DNA of 64,000 bases. It comes from Vannielia litorea. Lineage in GTDB: Bacteria; Pseudomonadota; Alphaproteobacteria; Rhodobacterales; Rhodobacteraceae. The stretch spans positions 930,001 to 994,000 of the forward strand of contig NZ_FSRL01000001.1 of assembly GCF_900142295.1 (NCBI RefSeq), written 5' to 3'. Shown here piece by piece: positions 8,213-17,160 of this stretch. The translations under genes and the position numbers were made by a program. Each line of letters opens with the position of its first letter. The first letter of the stretch is position 1. The notes below the pieces were generated by a model, which worked only from the letters and a program-made list of their open reading frames with translations, was not told where the DNA came from and made no database searches.

Positions 8213-10249
8213 ATGGCGACTGCGCCCGAAACCCGAACCTTCTCCAAAACTCTTGCCCAGGCGGGGCTCGGCTTCAGGTCGGCGACCGCGCTCGTGGGGG
8301 ATGTCGCCCGCAAGGCGGGCCTCACCCGCGCCGCCCGCAGCGCGCCGCTCGCCCTGGTCTTCGTCACCGCCGCCACCCTGACCGCCGAGGCCAAGCGCGT
8401 GGCCCTGGTGGTCGGCAACGCCGATTACGACAACGTCTACGCCCTGAAGAACGCCACCAACGACGCGCAGGATCTCGCCGCCGCGCTGGAGCGGCTCGAT
8501 TTCGAGGTCACCCTGCTGACCGACGCCACCGAGGCCGATTTCTGGAGCCGGCTCGATACCTTCGCCGCCTCCGCCGCAGAGGCCGAGAGCGCCATGTTCT
8601 TCTTCTCGGGCCATGCGTTCCAGCTGGGCGGCGCCAACTATCTCGTGCCCAAGGACGCCACCCTCGCCTCGAAGGAAGCCATCGAGAACGAGACCTGGCG
8701 CCTCGACGAGATCGTCAAGCGGCTCTCGGCCAAGAACCGCCAGACCCTGATCTTCCTCGACGCCTGCCGCAACAACCCGCTGCCCGAGAGCCTGCGCGGC
8801 GGAGCCGAGGGCCTGGCGCAGATGGAGAAGGGCTCGGGCACCTTCGTGGCCTTCGCCACCCAGCCCAACAACGTCACCTCCGACGGGGCAGGGGAGAACT
8901 CGCCCTTCACCCAGGCCCTGCTGAACCACATCGAGGAGCCGGGCATCTCGGTCTCCGACCTGATGATCCGCGTCCGCAACGACGTGGAGAGCGAGACCTT
9001 CGGCCGCCAGACCCCCTGGGACCAGTCCTCGCTCCGCGCCCAGTTCTACTTCAACCCGCAGGTCGAGCAGACCGCGGAGCTGACCGACGCCGACTACGAG
9101 CTGATCGCCGCGCTCGACCCCGAGACCCGCAAGCGCCTGCTCGCGGCCCTGGGCAACTCGGGCACGAACATCGTGATCGAGGATGTCGAGGAGGAGGTCG
9201 AGGAGATCGTCGAGGCCGTGGCCATCGTCGATATCGTCGACGTGCCCGACGAGAACACGCCCACCGAGACCCCGGGCAAGGCCACCGGCGATACCGTCGT
9301 GGCCTCCAACGAGGCCGACACCGCCACCGGCGCCGACAGCGCCGTCGTGGTCATCGGCGGCGACCAGGCCCCCGAGCGGGTGGCCGCAGGCGGCGAGACC
9401 GAAACCGCGGATCCGACCGGCGACGCCACCACCGTGGTGGCCTCCAACGAGGCGCAGCGCACCGAGGGCACCGTGGGCGCCGAGCGTGTGACCGGCACCG
9501 AGGTCGCGGGCGCCGAGCGCGTCACCGGCTCCGAAGTGACGGGCACCGAAGTGGCCGGCGCCGAGCGCGTGACCGGCACCGAGGTCACCGGCGCCGAGAG
9601 CACCGGCACCGATGTGGCCGCCGCCGTGCCCGCCGACCCGAACGGCAGCCGCACCAAGGTGATCGGCCCCGACGGCGAGGAGCGCGAGGCGGTGATCCTC
9701 GCAGGTCTCGCCCCGACCCGTTCGCTCGAGCCCTCCACCGCCGAGCCGCGCAGCCGCGTGGTCGGCCAGGAGATCGAACGCGACAGCGAGGAGGCCCGCG
9801 CCGCCGGCGTGGCCCCCGAGGCCCCCAAACTCACCGGCAAGGATCTGGCGATGGCCGTGCAGACCGAGCTGAGCCGCCTGGGCTGCTACCGCATGGCGAT
9901 CGACGGCGACTGGGGCAAGGGCTCCCGCGTGTCGCTGTTCCGCTACTATGCCGCCCGCGCCATCGCCACCGACCAGCTCGAGCCCACCAACTCGCTCCTG
10001 CGCAGGCTGGAGGCCGATGACGAGGTGGCCTGCAAGGCCGTGCAGCAGGTGGCCTCCAAGAAGGCCTCCCAGGCGATCACCCAGGTTCGCAAGGCCGCGG
10101 CGACCAAGCGCCAGGCCGCGCCGACCAAAGCCGCCGCCAGCTCCTCGAGCAAGAAGCGCATCCAGGGCAACACCACCACCGTCCGCACCAAGTCGGGCGG
10201 CACCAAGAAGACTGTGACCAAGAAACTTCGGGCCGGCGTGTTCCGCTGA
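8213..10249 (+). CDS. Exported caspase family (C14-like) protein with C-terminal peptidoglycan-binding-like domain
   Basis: 678 residues. An N-terminal hydrophobic stretch (about 43-58, ending TAEA-KR) looks like a late signal sequence or anchor. The caspase p20-like domain (about 61-285) begins KRVALVVGNADYDN and has the catalytic dyad H134 (FFFSGHAFQ) and C185 (IFLDACRNN). An acidic low-complexity middle (about 310-540) includes an imperfect GAERVTGTEV repeat. Residues about 540-582 (LSRLGCYRMAIDGDWG) match the peptidoglycan-binding-domain-like pattern, followed by a basic Ala/Lys-rich tail. Bacterial caspases of this type cleave after basic residues in studied cases; no substrate is evident here. 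A second, shorter paralogue follows after 49 bp. Confidence 0.88.
   Translation: MATAPETRTFSKTLAQAGLGFRSATALVGDVARKAGLTRAARSAPLALVFVTAATLTAEAKRVALVVGNADYDNVYALKNATNDAQDLAAALERLDFEVTLLTDATEADFWSRLDTFAASAAEAESAMFFFSGHAFQLGGANYLVPKDATLASKEAIENETWRLDEIVKRLSAKNRQTLIFLDACRNNPLPESLRGGAEGLAQMEKGSGTFVAFATQPNNVTSDGAGENSPFTQALLNHIEEPGISVSDLMIRVRNDVESETFGRQTPWDQSSLRAQFYFNPQVEQTAELTDADYELIAALDPETRKRLLAALGNSGTNIVIEDVEEEVEEIVEAVAIVDIVDVPDENTPTETPGKATGDTVVASNEADTATGADSAVVVIGGDQAPERVAAGGETETADPTGDATTVVASNEAQRTEGTVGAERVTGTEVAGAERVTGSEVTGTEVAGAERVTGTEVTGAESTGTDVAAAVPADPNGSRTKVIGPDGEEREAVILAGLAPTRSLEPSTAEPRSRVVGQEIERDSEEARAAGVAPEAPKLTGKDLAMAVQTELSRLGCYRMAIDGDWGKGSRVSLFRYYAARAIATDQLEPTNSLLRRLEADDEVACKAVQQVASKKASQAITQVRKAAATKRQAAPTKAAASSSSKKRIQGNTTTVRTKSGGTKKTVTKKLRAGVFR
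9476..9622 (+). repeat. Imperfect tandem repeat inside the first caspase gene
   Basis: Three near-identical GAERVTG(T/S)EV units and a decayed fourth (GAESTGTDV), about 11 to 16 codons each, with matching DNA (GGCGCCGAGCG in each). The segment lies in the acidic linker between the caspase and the C-terminal domain and probably varies in copy number between strains. Confidence 0.7.
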
Positions 10250-10298
10250 TCCGCAACGTCCCGCCGTGGACGGGCAAGACCGTTTGGGGGAGGGCGAG

Positions 10299-11912
10299 AT
10301 GGTCCCTGTGATCGCTGTGTTCCTGCGCATCACCCGCCGCCGCCTGCGCGGCGCGGTGCTGCTGCTTGCTGCGCTTGTCGCGCTTGCAGGCGATCCGGCC
10401 CGCGCCGAGGGCCGCGTGGCGCTGGTGATCGGCAACGCGGGCTACACCGCGCTTCAGCCGCTGGCCAACCCGGTGAACGACGCCAAGGGCATCGCCGCCG
10501 CGCTCGAGCGCATCGGCTTCGAGGTCACGCTTGTCACCGACGCCCCGCACGACCGGCTCGCGCCCGTGGTCGATGCCTTCGCCGCCCGCGCCGAAAGCGC
10601 CGAGACCGTGCTCTTCTACTACTCCGGCCATGCCTTCCAGCAGAACGGCCGCAACCTCCTGGTGCCGGCCGATGCCGCGCTCGGCGCCCCCGAGGCCTTC
10701 GAGGCCGAAACCTGGTCGTTCTCCGACGACATCGTCGCCCGGCTCTCCGGCGAGGGTCGGCAGACGCTCTTCTTCCTCGATGCCTGCCGGACCAACCCGC
10801 TGCCCCTGTCGCTGCGCGGCGCGGTGGGCGACGGGCTGGCCAAGCCCGACACCGGCACCGGCTCCTTCGTGGCCTTCGCCACCCAGCCCGGCGCCGTCGC
10901 CCGCGACGGTCTGGGCGTCAACAGCCCCTTCACCCTCGCCATGCTGAAGCACATGGAAACGCCGGGCATCTCGATCTCCGACCTGATGATCGCCGTGCGC
11001 AACGAGGTGGTCGCCGAGACCCGCGAGACCCAGGTGCCCTGGGACCAGTCCAGCCTGCGGGCGCAATTCTACTTCGTGCCGGTGGAGGAGGCGGGCGACG
11101 AGCTGACCGAGGCCGACCTCGACGCCATCGGCGGGCTCGACGAGGAGAGCATCCGCAACGTGATCGGCGCGCTCGCCGACAACGGCGTGACGCTCGAGAT
11201 CCTCGTGGTCGAGGACGAGCCCACCGAGGTGGCCGATGCCACCCCCAACCCGATCGTCGCCATCGACGAGGTCGAGGACCCCAACCAGGCGGCCACCGAC
11301 CCGGAGACGGGCACCGGCGACGAAGACACCCAGGTCGCCATGCTCGATGACACCCGCTCCGTCGGTGACGACGCCCCGGACGACACCGGCGAAGCCACCC
11401 TGGCCGACAAGGTCGCCGCCGCCGAGGCGGTGGTGGCCGCCGCCGCCGCCCGCGCCAGCACCGGCCCCACCGAGGCCGATCTCGCCGCCGTCGAGCTGCC
11501 CGGCGACCTGCCCCTCGCGATCCAGCAGGAGCTGTCGCGCACCGGCTGCCACCGCGCCGTGGTGGATGGCATCTGGGGCAAGGTCAGCCGCATCTCGCTG
11601 CTGCGCTACTACACCGCCAAGGGCAAGGTCACGGCAGAGGAGGCCCGCGCCGAGCCGACCGAGCTGGCCTATCGCCGCCTTGCGCTGGAGCCCGGCGTGG
11701 TGTGCGAGGGCGTGGTCGCCGCGCCGGTTCGCACCGCCTCGGCCAGCACCGGCAGCAAGCGCACCGTGGTGCAGAAGGCCGCCGCCCCCGCCGCGGCCAC
11801 GACCGCGCCCAAGACCACCACGCCGCGCATCTCCAGCAAGCCCACCACCAGTTCCTCTGGCACCAGGGTGCCGCCCAAGATCAACCGCGCCAAGCCGGGA
11901 GTTTTTCGTTAA
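10299..11912 (+). CDS. Second exported caspase family protein with C-terminal peptidoglycan-binding-like domain
   Basis: 537 residues from the ATG at 10299, chosen because TTTGGGGGAGGGCGAG immediately precedes it and it gives a clean signal peptide (RRRLRGAVLLLAALVALAG...ARA-EG); a GTG at 10266 is also in frame. The caspase domain (about 38-260) has H111 (YYSGHAFQQ) and C163 (FFLDACRTN) and parallels the upstream gene closely, including LRAQFYF and SDLMI segments. An acidic linker leads to LSRTGCHRAVVDGIWG (about 410-450), the same domain as in the first caspase, and a Lys/Arg/Thr tail. The pair is evidently a tandem duplication. Both keep their catalytic residues, so both may be active. Confidence 0.88.
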   Translation: MVPVIAVFLRITRRRLRGAVLLLAALVALAGDPARAEGRVALVIGNAGYTALQPLANPVNDAKGIAAALERIGFEVTLVTDAPHDRLAPVVDAFAARAESAETVLFYYSGHAFQQNGRNLLVPADAALGAPEAFEAETWSFSDDIVARLSGEGRQTLFFLDACRTNPLPLSLRGAVGDGLAKPDTGTGSFVAFATQPGAVARDGLGVNSPFTLAMLKHMETPGISISDLMIAVRNEVVAETRETQVPWDQSSLRAQFYFVPVEEAGDELTEADLDAIGGLDEESIRNVIGALADNGVTLEILVVEDEPTEVADATPNPIVAIDEVEDPNQAATDPETGTGDEDTQVAMLDDTRSVGDDAPDDTGEATLADKVAAAEAVVAAAAARASTGPTEADLAAVELPGDLPLAIQQELSRTGCHRAVVDGIWGKVSRISLLRYYTAKGKVTAEEARAEPTELAYRRLALEPGVVCEGVVAAPVRTASASTGSKRTVVQKAAAPAAATTAPKTTTPRISSKPTTSSSGTRVPPKINRAKPGVFR

Positions 11913-11961
11913 ACTCCGGGTATATCGTTGAAAACCGCCCCGATCCTGTCATCGTGACGCC

Positions 11962-14361
11962 GTGCTGAAAGATCAGATAGACCCGCGCTTCACCCAGGCC
12001 GCCAGCGCCGCCAAACGGCGCAAGCGCGCGGCCCGGCGCGGGCGCGTGCTGATCGGCCTGGTGGCGACGCTGCCGGTGCTGCTGATCGGCCTCGGCATCT
12101 GGCTGACCTGGGACAAGTGGACCTTCAACACCGGCGGTGGCGAGGTGGCCGAGGAAGACCTCGACGAGGGCTTCGCCATCTCTTCCGACGAGGATACCGC
12201 CGCGGCCTCCTCCGCCTTCGTCGCCGCCTTCGTCGATCTCGCTGGCGACCCGCTCATCATCCGCTTCGCCGAAAGCGGCGATGACACCAGGAAAAAGCTC
12301 GACGCCCCCGCCTCGCTGCGCGGCGACCGCGTTCCGCGCGGCGAGCTGGTGCTGGTGAGCGACGTGATGGTTTCGACCGAGGCCCGCTTCGTGACCACGC
12401 TGCCCTCCAGCCAGGAGGATTTCGCCTTCTTCCAGCTCCAGAAGAGCGCGCCCCGCAAGGCCGAGGAAGCCTCTGCGGAGGAGGCCCGTGAGGTGGCCGG
12501 CGCGCTCGGAGAGGCCGGCGCCGACGAGGCCGCCGAAGACCTGGGCGAGGTGGCCGAGACCGAGGGTTACGAAGAAACCGCGCTCGACGACGAGACCGGC
12601 GGCTGGGGCGAGGCTGTGGGCGAGGGCGAGCAGGAGGTGCCCGGCTTCACCGAAACCGTGATCGAGAACACCACATCGGTCGTCTACACCCGCCCGCAGG
12701 ACCTGCGCGACAAGCTCGACCGGGATATCTTCGTCAAGATCCAGTACGACCGCGCCCTCGACGAGCTTCTGGTCGACAACGGCTTCTTCGAGAACGAGGC
12801 CAAGGCGGTGGCCGAGGCGGCGCTGGAGTATTTCCAGCTCGAGGGCCTGAAGGCGGGGCAGGTGGTGGCGATGCGCGGCCAGCCCCAGCTCGGGGGCAGG
12901 CTCTCCTTCCGGCAGATGTCGATCTACGACAACGAGGTCTATTTCGGCACCCTGGCGATCACCGACGAGGGCGCCATCGGCCCCGGCTCCGACCCCTGGG
13001 TGGACGACGAGCTCTTCGACTACGCGGGCGAGGAAGAGGAGGAGCAGGTCACCGAGCAGCGTTACCGCATGCTCGATGCCTTCTACTCCGCCGCCATCCG
13101 CAACGGCATCCCCTCGGTGGTGGTGGGCGAGGGCATCGCGCTGCTGTCCAAGGAGCACGACCTCTCGGCCTTCGCCAACCCCGGCGACAAGATGCGCTTT
13201 CTCTACGCGCCGCCGAGCGAGGGCGACGAGGGCGGCACCGGCGCCAGCCGCATCCTCTACATCTCGATCCAGGGCGAGGCGGTCGATATCGAGTGCTTCG
13301 TCTACGCCACCAACGCCGAGGGCGACATGGGCTGCTTCGGGCTCAAGCCCAAGGCCGGCGGGGGCGGCGGCGGCGGGCTGGTCGGCGGCATGGTGACCCC
13401 GGTCAAGGGCGTGCTGACCTCGCGCTTCGGGCCGCGCCACCACCCGATCCTCAAGACCGTGCGCGTGCACAAGGGGGTGGATTGGGCCGCGCCCACCGGC
13501 ACACCGATCATCGCCGCCTTCGGCGGCACGGTGAGCTACGCGGGCGACGGCTCGGGCTATGGCAACCTGGTCAAGATCGACCATGGCAACGGCATGGAAA
13601 CCCGCTACGCCCACCTCGACCAGTTCGCCACCAGGGCCGGCACGCGGGTGCAGGCGGGCGACCTCATCGGCTACGTCGGCACCACCGGCCGCTCCACCGG
13701 CCCGCACCTGCATTTCGAGCTCTACATGGGCGGCCAGGCCGTGGACCCGCTGGGCGCTGCCGGCCCCGGCGGCGGCGCGGTGGCCTCGGGCGACAGCTCC
13801 GGTGCCGTGGAGGCGCTGGTCAACCAGATCATCCGGGTCGAGTCGGGCGGCAACGCCACCGCCAAGAACCCGCTCTCCAGCGCCACCGGCCTCGGCCAGT
13901 TCATCGAGAGCACCTGGATCCGGATGATGCGCACCTACCGGCCCGACCTCGCCTCGACCCTCTCGCGCGCCGAGCTGCTGGCGCTGCGCAACGACCCCAC
14001 GATCAGCCGCGAGATGGTCAAGCGGCTGGCGATGGAGGGCGAGAGCTACCTGCGGGCGCGGGGCCACGGCATCACCGCGGGCCGGCTCTACCTGTGCCAC
14101 TTCCTCGGCGCACAGGGCGCGGCGGTGGTGCTCTCCAGCCCCGACGACGCCATGCTGATCGACGTGCTGGGCGCGGGCGTGATCAAGGCCAACCCCTTCC
14201 TGACCGGCAAGAACGTGGCCTACGTGAAGGCCTGGGCCGAGCGCAAGATGTCGGGCTCCAAGGGCGCGGTGGTCGTCACCTCCGCCCCCGTGGTGATCCA
14301 GGAGCCCGGCGGGCTGCCCGACTACCGCAAGGACATCAACGCGCTGCTCACCCGCATCTGA
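11962..14361 (+). CDS. Membrane-anchored dual wall hydrolase: M23 (LytM) endopeptidase fused to a lytic-transglycosylase-like domain
   Basis: 799 residues from a GTG at 11962, 49 bp after the second caspase. A basic N terminus and one membrane helix (about 28-48) are followed by a long acidic, partly coiled periplasmic region (about 50-460). The M23 domain (about 475-600) has the zinc motif H503-KGV-D507 and H582-L-H584. The last about 170 residues carry the SLT-type start IRVESGGNATAKN with the presumed catalytic E627 and the ATGLGQF motif. Such a protein could cut both peptide cross-links and glycan strands. The M23 region is complete, and the transglycosylase part is shorter than in stand-alone Slt proteins. 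Cotranscription with the caspases is likely. Confidence 0.9.
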   Translation: MLKDQIDPRFTQAASAAKRRKRAARRGRVLIGLVATLPVLLIGLGIWLTWDKWTFNTGGGEVAEEDLDEGFAISSDEDTAAASSAFVAAFVDLAGDPLIIRFAESGDDTRKKLDAPASLRGDRVPRGELVLVSDVMVSTEARFVTTLPSSQEDFAFFQLQKSAPRKAEEASAEEAREVAGALGEAGADEAAEDLGEVAETEGYEETALDDETGGWGEAVGEGEQEVPGFTETVIENTTSVVYTRPQDLRDKLDRDIFVKIQYDRALDELLVDNGFFENEAKAVAEAALEYFQLEGLKAGQVVAMRGQPQLGGRLSFRQMSIYDNEVYFGTLAITDEGAIGPGSDPWVDDELFDYAGEEEEEQVTEQRYRMLDAFYSAAIRNGIPSVVVGEGIALLSKEHDLSAFANPGDKMRFLYAPPSEGDEGGTGASRILYISIQGEAVDIECFVYATNAEGDMGCFGLKPKAGGGGGGGLVGGMVTPVKGVLTSRFGPRHHPILKTVRVHKGVDWAAPTGTPIIAAFGGTVSYAGDGSGYGNLVKIDHGNGMETRYAHLDQFATRAGTRVQAGDLIGYVGTTGRSTGPHLHFELYMGGQAVDPLGAAGPGGGAVASGDSSGAVEALVNQIIRVESGGNATAKNPLSSATGLGQFIESTWIRMMRTYRPDLASTLSRAELLALRNDPTISREMVKRLAMEGESYLRARGHGITAGRLYLCHFLGAQGAAVVLSSPDDAMLIDVLGAGVIKANPFLTGKNVAYVKAWAERKMSGSKGAVVVTSAPVVIQEPGGLPDYRKDINALLTRI

Positions 14362-14559
14362 GCCCTTGGCCGCCCGCGCACCCTGCGGGCACCGCTCCGC
14401 CTGCCGTGCCGCGTGGCGCCCCATATCCCGGCCCGAGGCCCAAAGTTCCGGCGCCTGGCCTGTCATCGCGGCGTTACCTCGCCATGTCACGCGGGCAAGG
14501 CTGGTCAAGGGGCGCGGCTTGGGCCAGTCTGGCGCAGCATTTGATTGGAGCGATTTGGG

Positions 14560-15945
14560 ATGATCCAGGAATTTCACAACACCCCCTACGACAAGCTCGA
14601 AGTGGGCATGGAGGCCGAGCGCAAGCGGCTGGTGCTGGCCGATGACCTCTACGTCTTCGCCAACAGCTCGGGCAACCTGAACCCGCTGCACCTGCCGCGG
14701 GAGGACGGCGACGGCGACGGGCTGCCCGAGGCGGTGACCCCCTCGATGTGGCTGGCCGCCCAGATATCCGCCGTCTTCGGCAACCAGCTGCCCGGGCCGG
14801 GCACGCTCTACCGCTCCCAGGATCTCGAGTTCTGCGGCCGCGCCTTCGCGGGCGACGAGGTCGTGACGCGGGTGGTGCTCACCGCCAAGGAGCCCGACCG
14901 GGTGGCGCGGTTCCACACCACGGTCACCCGGGTCAGCGACGGCGCGGTGATCGTGCGCGGCGAGGCCACCGTCTTTGCCCCCGAGCGCCCGCAGAGCTTC
15001 AAGGCCGACGACATCCCCGGCCTCACCGTGCGCCGCCACAAGCATTTCGATGCGCTGATCGACCTCGCAGGCCCGCTGCCCGCCATCCCCACCGCCGTGG
15101 TGGCGCCCGAGGAGGCCAACTCCCTCGGTGGCGCGCTGCTGGGCTGGGATCACACGCTGATCACCCCCATCCTCATCGGCGACCCGCTGAAGATCGCCGA
15201 CGCCGCCGCCGAGATCGGGCGCGACATCTCCGCGCTGGAGATCATCGCCGAGCCGAACCACGCCAAGGCCGCCAAACTGGGCGTGAGCCTCGTGCACGAG
15301 GGCCGCGCACAGGCGGTGATGAAGGGCCACCTGCACACCGGCGAGCTCCTGGGCGCGGTCTTTGCCCGCGAGGGGGGCCTGCGCACCGGGCGGCAGATCT
15401 CCCATGTCTTCGTGATGGACGTGCCGGGGCTCGAGCACCTGCTGCTCATCACCGACGCCGCCATCAACATCGCCCCCGACCTCGAGACCAAGGTCGACAT
15501 CGTGCAGAACGCGATCGACCTGGCGCACACGCTCGGCATCGCCGAGCCGAAGGTGGGCATCCTCTCGGCGGTCGAGACGGTGAACCCCAAGATCCCCTCC
15601 ACCATCGACGCCGCCGTGCTCTCCAAGATGGCCGACCGGGGCCAGATCAAGGGCGGGCTGGTCGACGGGCCGCTGGCGATGGACAACGCCATCGACATCG
15701 ACGCCGCCCGGACCAAGGGCATCAAGGGCCTCGTCGCGGGCCGCGCCGAGATCCTCGTGGCGCCCAACATGGAGGCCGGCAACATGCTGGCCAAGGAGCT
15801 GACCTTTGTCGCCCATGCCGAGGCGGGGGGCATCGTGATCGGCGCCGCCGTGCCGGTGATCCTGACCTCGCGGGCCGATGACGACGCCGCGCGGCTCGCC
15901 TCCTGCGCCGTTGCGGCCCTCTACCAGAGCAACCGCAAGCCATGA
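14560..15945 (+). CDS. Bifunctional MaoC-like hydratase / phosphate acyltransferase fusion
   Basis: 461 residues. The ATG at 14560 (MIQEFHNTPYDKLEVG) follows TTGGAGCG; this N terminus is typical of the family. Residues about 1-140 form a MaoC/hot-dog domain with the hydratase motif region SSGNLNPLHLP. Residues about 150-461 are a phosphate acetyl/butyryltransferase (Pta/Ptb) domain, with DPLKIADAAAEIG, VFVMDVPGLEHLLLITDAA and the C-terminal MEAGNMLAKELTF. The enzyme makes acyl phosphate from acyl-CoA; acetate kinase, overlapping by ATGA, would convert that to acid plus ATP. The fusion is a known alphaproteobacterial arrangement. Which acyl-CoA is used is not evident. Confidence 0.9.
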   Translation: MIQEFHNTPYDKLEVGMEAERKRLVLADDLYVFANSSGNLNPLHLPREDGDGDGLPEAVTPSMWLAAQISAVFGNQLPGPGTLYRSQDLEFCGRAFAGDEVVTRVVLTAKEPDRVARFHTTVTRVSDGAVIVRGEATVFAPERPQSFKADDIPGLTVRRHKHFDALIDLAGPLPAIPTAVVAPEEANSLGGALLGWDHTLITPILIGDPLKIADAAAEIGRDISALEIIAEPNHAKAAKLGVSLVHEGRAQAVMKGHLHTGELLGAVFAREGGLRTGRQISHVFVMDVPGLEHLLLITDAAINIAPDLETKVDIVQNAIDLAHTLGIAEPKVGILSAVETVNPKIPSTIDAAVLSKMADRGQIKGGLVDGPLAMDNAIDIDAARTKGIKGLVAGRAEILVAPNMEAGNMLAKELTFVAHAEAGGIVIGAAVPVILTSRADDDAARLASCAVAALYQSNRKP

Positions 15946-17105
15946 GCGCGATCCTCACGCTGAACGCCGGCTCCTCCTCCATCAAGTTCGGTCTCTTCGA
16001 TGCCGACACGCTGGAGGAGGAGGCCGGCGGGCAGGTCGAGAAGATCGGTGGCAAGACCGAGCTCGACCTCGAGATCCCCGGCCAGCCCAAGCTGGAGCGG
16101 CGGATTCCGGCGGCCAACCACCAGGAAGCGGTCACCGCCATCCTCGCCGCCATCGCGCCCTATCTCGACGGGCGCGAGGTGGTGGGCATGGGGCACCGGG
16201 TGGTGCATGGCGGGCCGGATCACGCGGCCCCCCTGGTGCTCGACGAGGCCGCCATCGCGGCGCTGACCCGGCTGGAGCCGCTCGCCCCCCTGCACCAGCC
16301 GCACAACCTCTCCGCCGTCCGGGCCGCCCGCCGCGCCTTTCCCGAAACGCTGCAGGTGGCCTGCTTCGACACCGCCTTTCACCGCGGCCACCCCTGGGTG
16401 AACGACACCTACGGGCTGCCGCGCCGGTTCTACGACATGGGCGTGCGACGCTACGGCTTTCACGGGCTGTCCTACGCCTTCATCGCGGGCAAGCTGGCCG
16501 AGGACTGGCCGGCGCTGCACGCGGGCCGGGTGGTGGTGGCCCACCTCGGCAACGGCGCCTCGCTCTGCGCCATGGAGGGCGGGCGCTCCATCGCCTCGAC
16601 CATGGGCTTCTCGGCGCTCTCCGGCCTCTGCATGGGCACCCGACCCGGCCAGATGGATCCGGGCGTGCTGCTCTGGATGCTGGACGACCAGGGCATGAGC
16701 TCCGTCGAGATCACCCGGGTGCTCTACAAGGAAAGCGGGCTCAAGGGCCTCTCGGGCCTGACCAACGACATGCGGGCCCTGCTGGCCTCCGATGTGCCCG
16801 AGGCAGCGCAGGCGGTGGATTACTTCACGGACCGGGTGGCGCAGGAGGTGGCGGCGATGGCGGCGACGATGGGTGGGATCGACGCGCTCGTCTTCACCGG
16901 CGGCATCGGCGAAAACGCCGCGCCGATCCGCGCCCGCGTGCTCGACCAGCTCGCCTTTCTCGGCTTCGCGCTTGATGCCTCGGCCAACGCCTCCGGCGGC
17001 ACCCGCATCAGCTCCGGCCTGCCGGCGCTGGTTCTGCCCACCAACGAGGAGCTCGTGATCGCCAGGGCGGTCCGGGATGCGCTGCGAGGGCGCGCGCGGG
17101 CTTGA
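15942..17105 (+). CDS. ackA: Acetate kinase
   Basis: 387 residues, near the usual 395-400. It starts MSAILTLNAGSSSIKFG, the acetate/propionate kinase phosphate-binding motif, and contains GHRVVHGG, CFDTAFH, GFHGLSY, VVAHLGNGASLCA and FTGGIGENAA, all signature segments. It interconverts acetyl phosphate plus ADP and acetate plus ATP in the cytoplasm. It overlaps the MaoC-Pta gene by 4 bp (ATGA), giving a coupled Pta-Ack pathway. A propionate or butyrate preference cannot be excluded from sequence. Confidence 0.95.
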   Translation: MSAILTLNAGSSSIKFGLFDADTLEEEAGGQVEKIGGKTELDLEIPGQPKLERRIPAANHQEAVTAILAAIAPYLDGREVVGMGHRVVHGGPDHAAPLVLDEAAIAALTRLEPLAPLHQPHNLSAVRAARRAFPETLQVACFDTAFHRGHPWVNDTYGLPRRFYDMGVRRYGFHGLSYAFIAGKLAEDWPALHAGRVVVAHLGNGASLCAMEGGRSIASTMGFSALSGLCMGTRPGQMDPGVLLWMLDDQGMSSVEITRVLYKESGLKGLSGLTNDMRALLASDVPEAAQAVDYFTDRVAQEVAAMAATMGGIDALVFTGGIGENAAPIRARVLDQLAFLGFALDASANASGGTRISSGLPALVLPTNEELVIARAVRDALRGRARA

Positions 17106-17160
17106 CGGTCCTCGCCGCCCTGTCCACATTCATCCCGACGCAACGAAGGACACGCACCCG

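Noticed and set aside
7877..10435. 852-codon minus-strand frame across the first caspase gene
   Set aside because: Gly/Ala/Leu/His-rich shadow of the coding strand; the plus strand encodes a protein with an intact caspase dyad.
14372..14390. GC hairpin GCCCGC/GCGGGC after the M23/transglycosylase gene
   Set aside because: Short stem with no T tract; not enough to call a terminator in DNA this GC-rich.
11881..15816. 1311-codon minus-strand frame across the M23/transglycosylase and MaoC-Pta genes
   Set aside because: Longest frame in the region but composition is that of a reverse-strand shadow, and it covers two genes with clear catalytic motifs.
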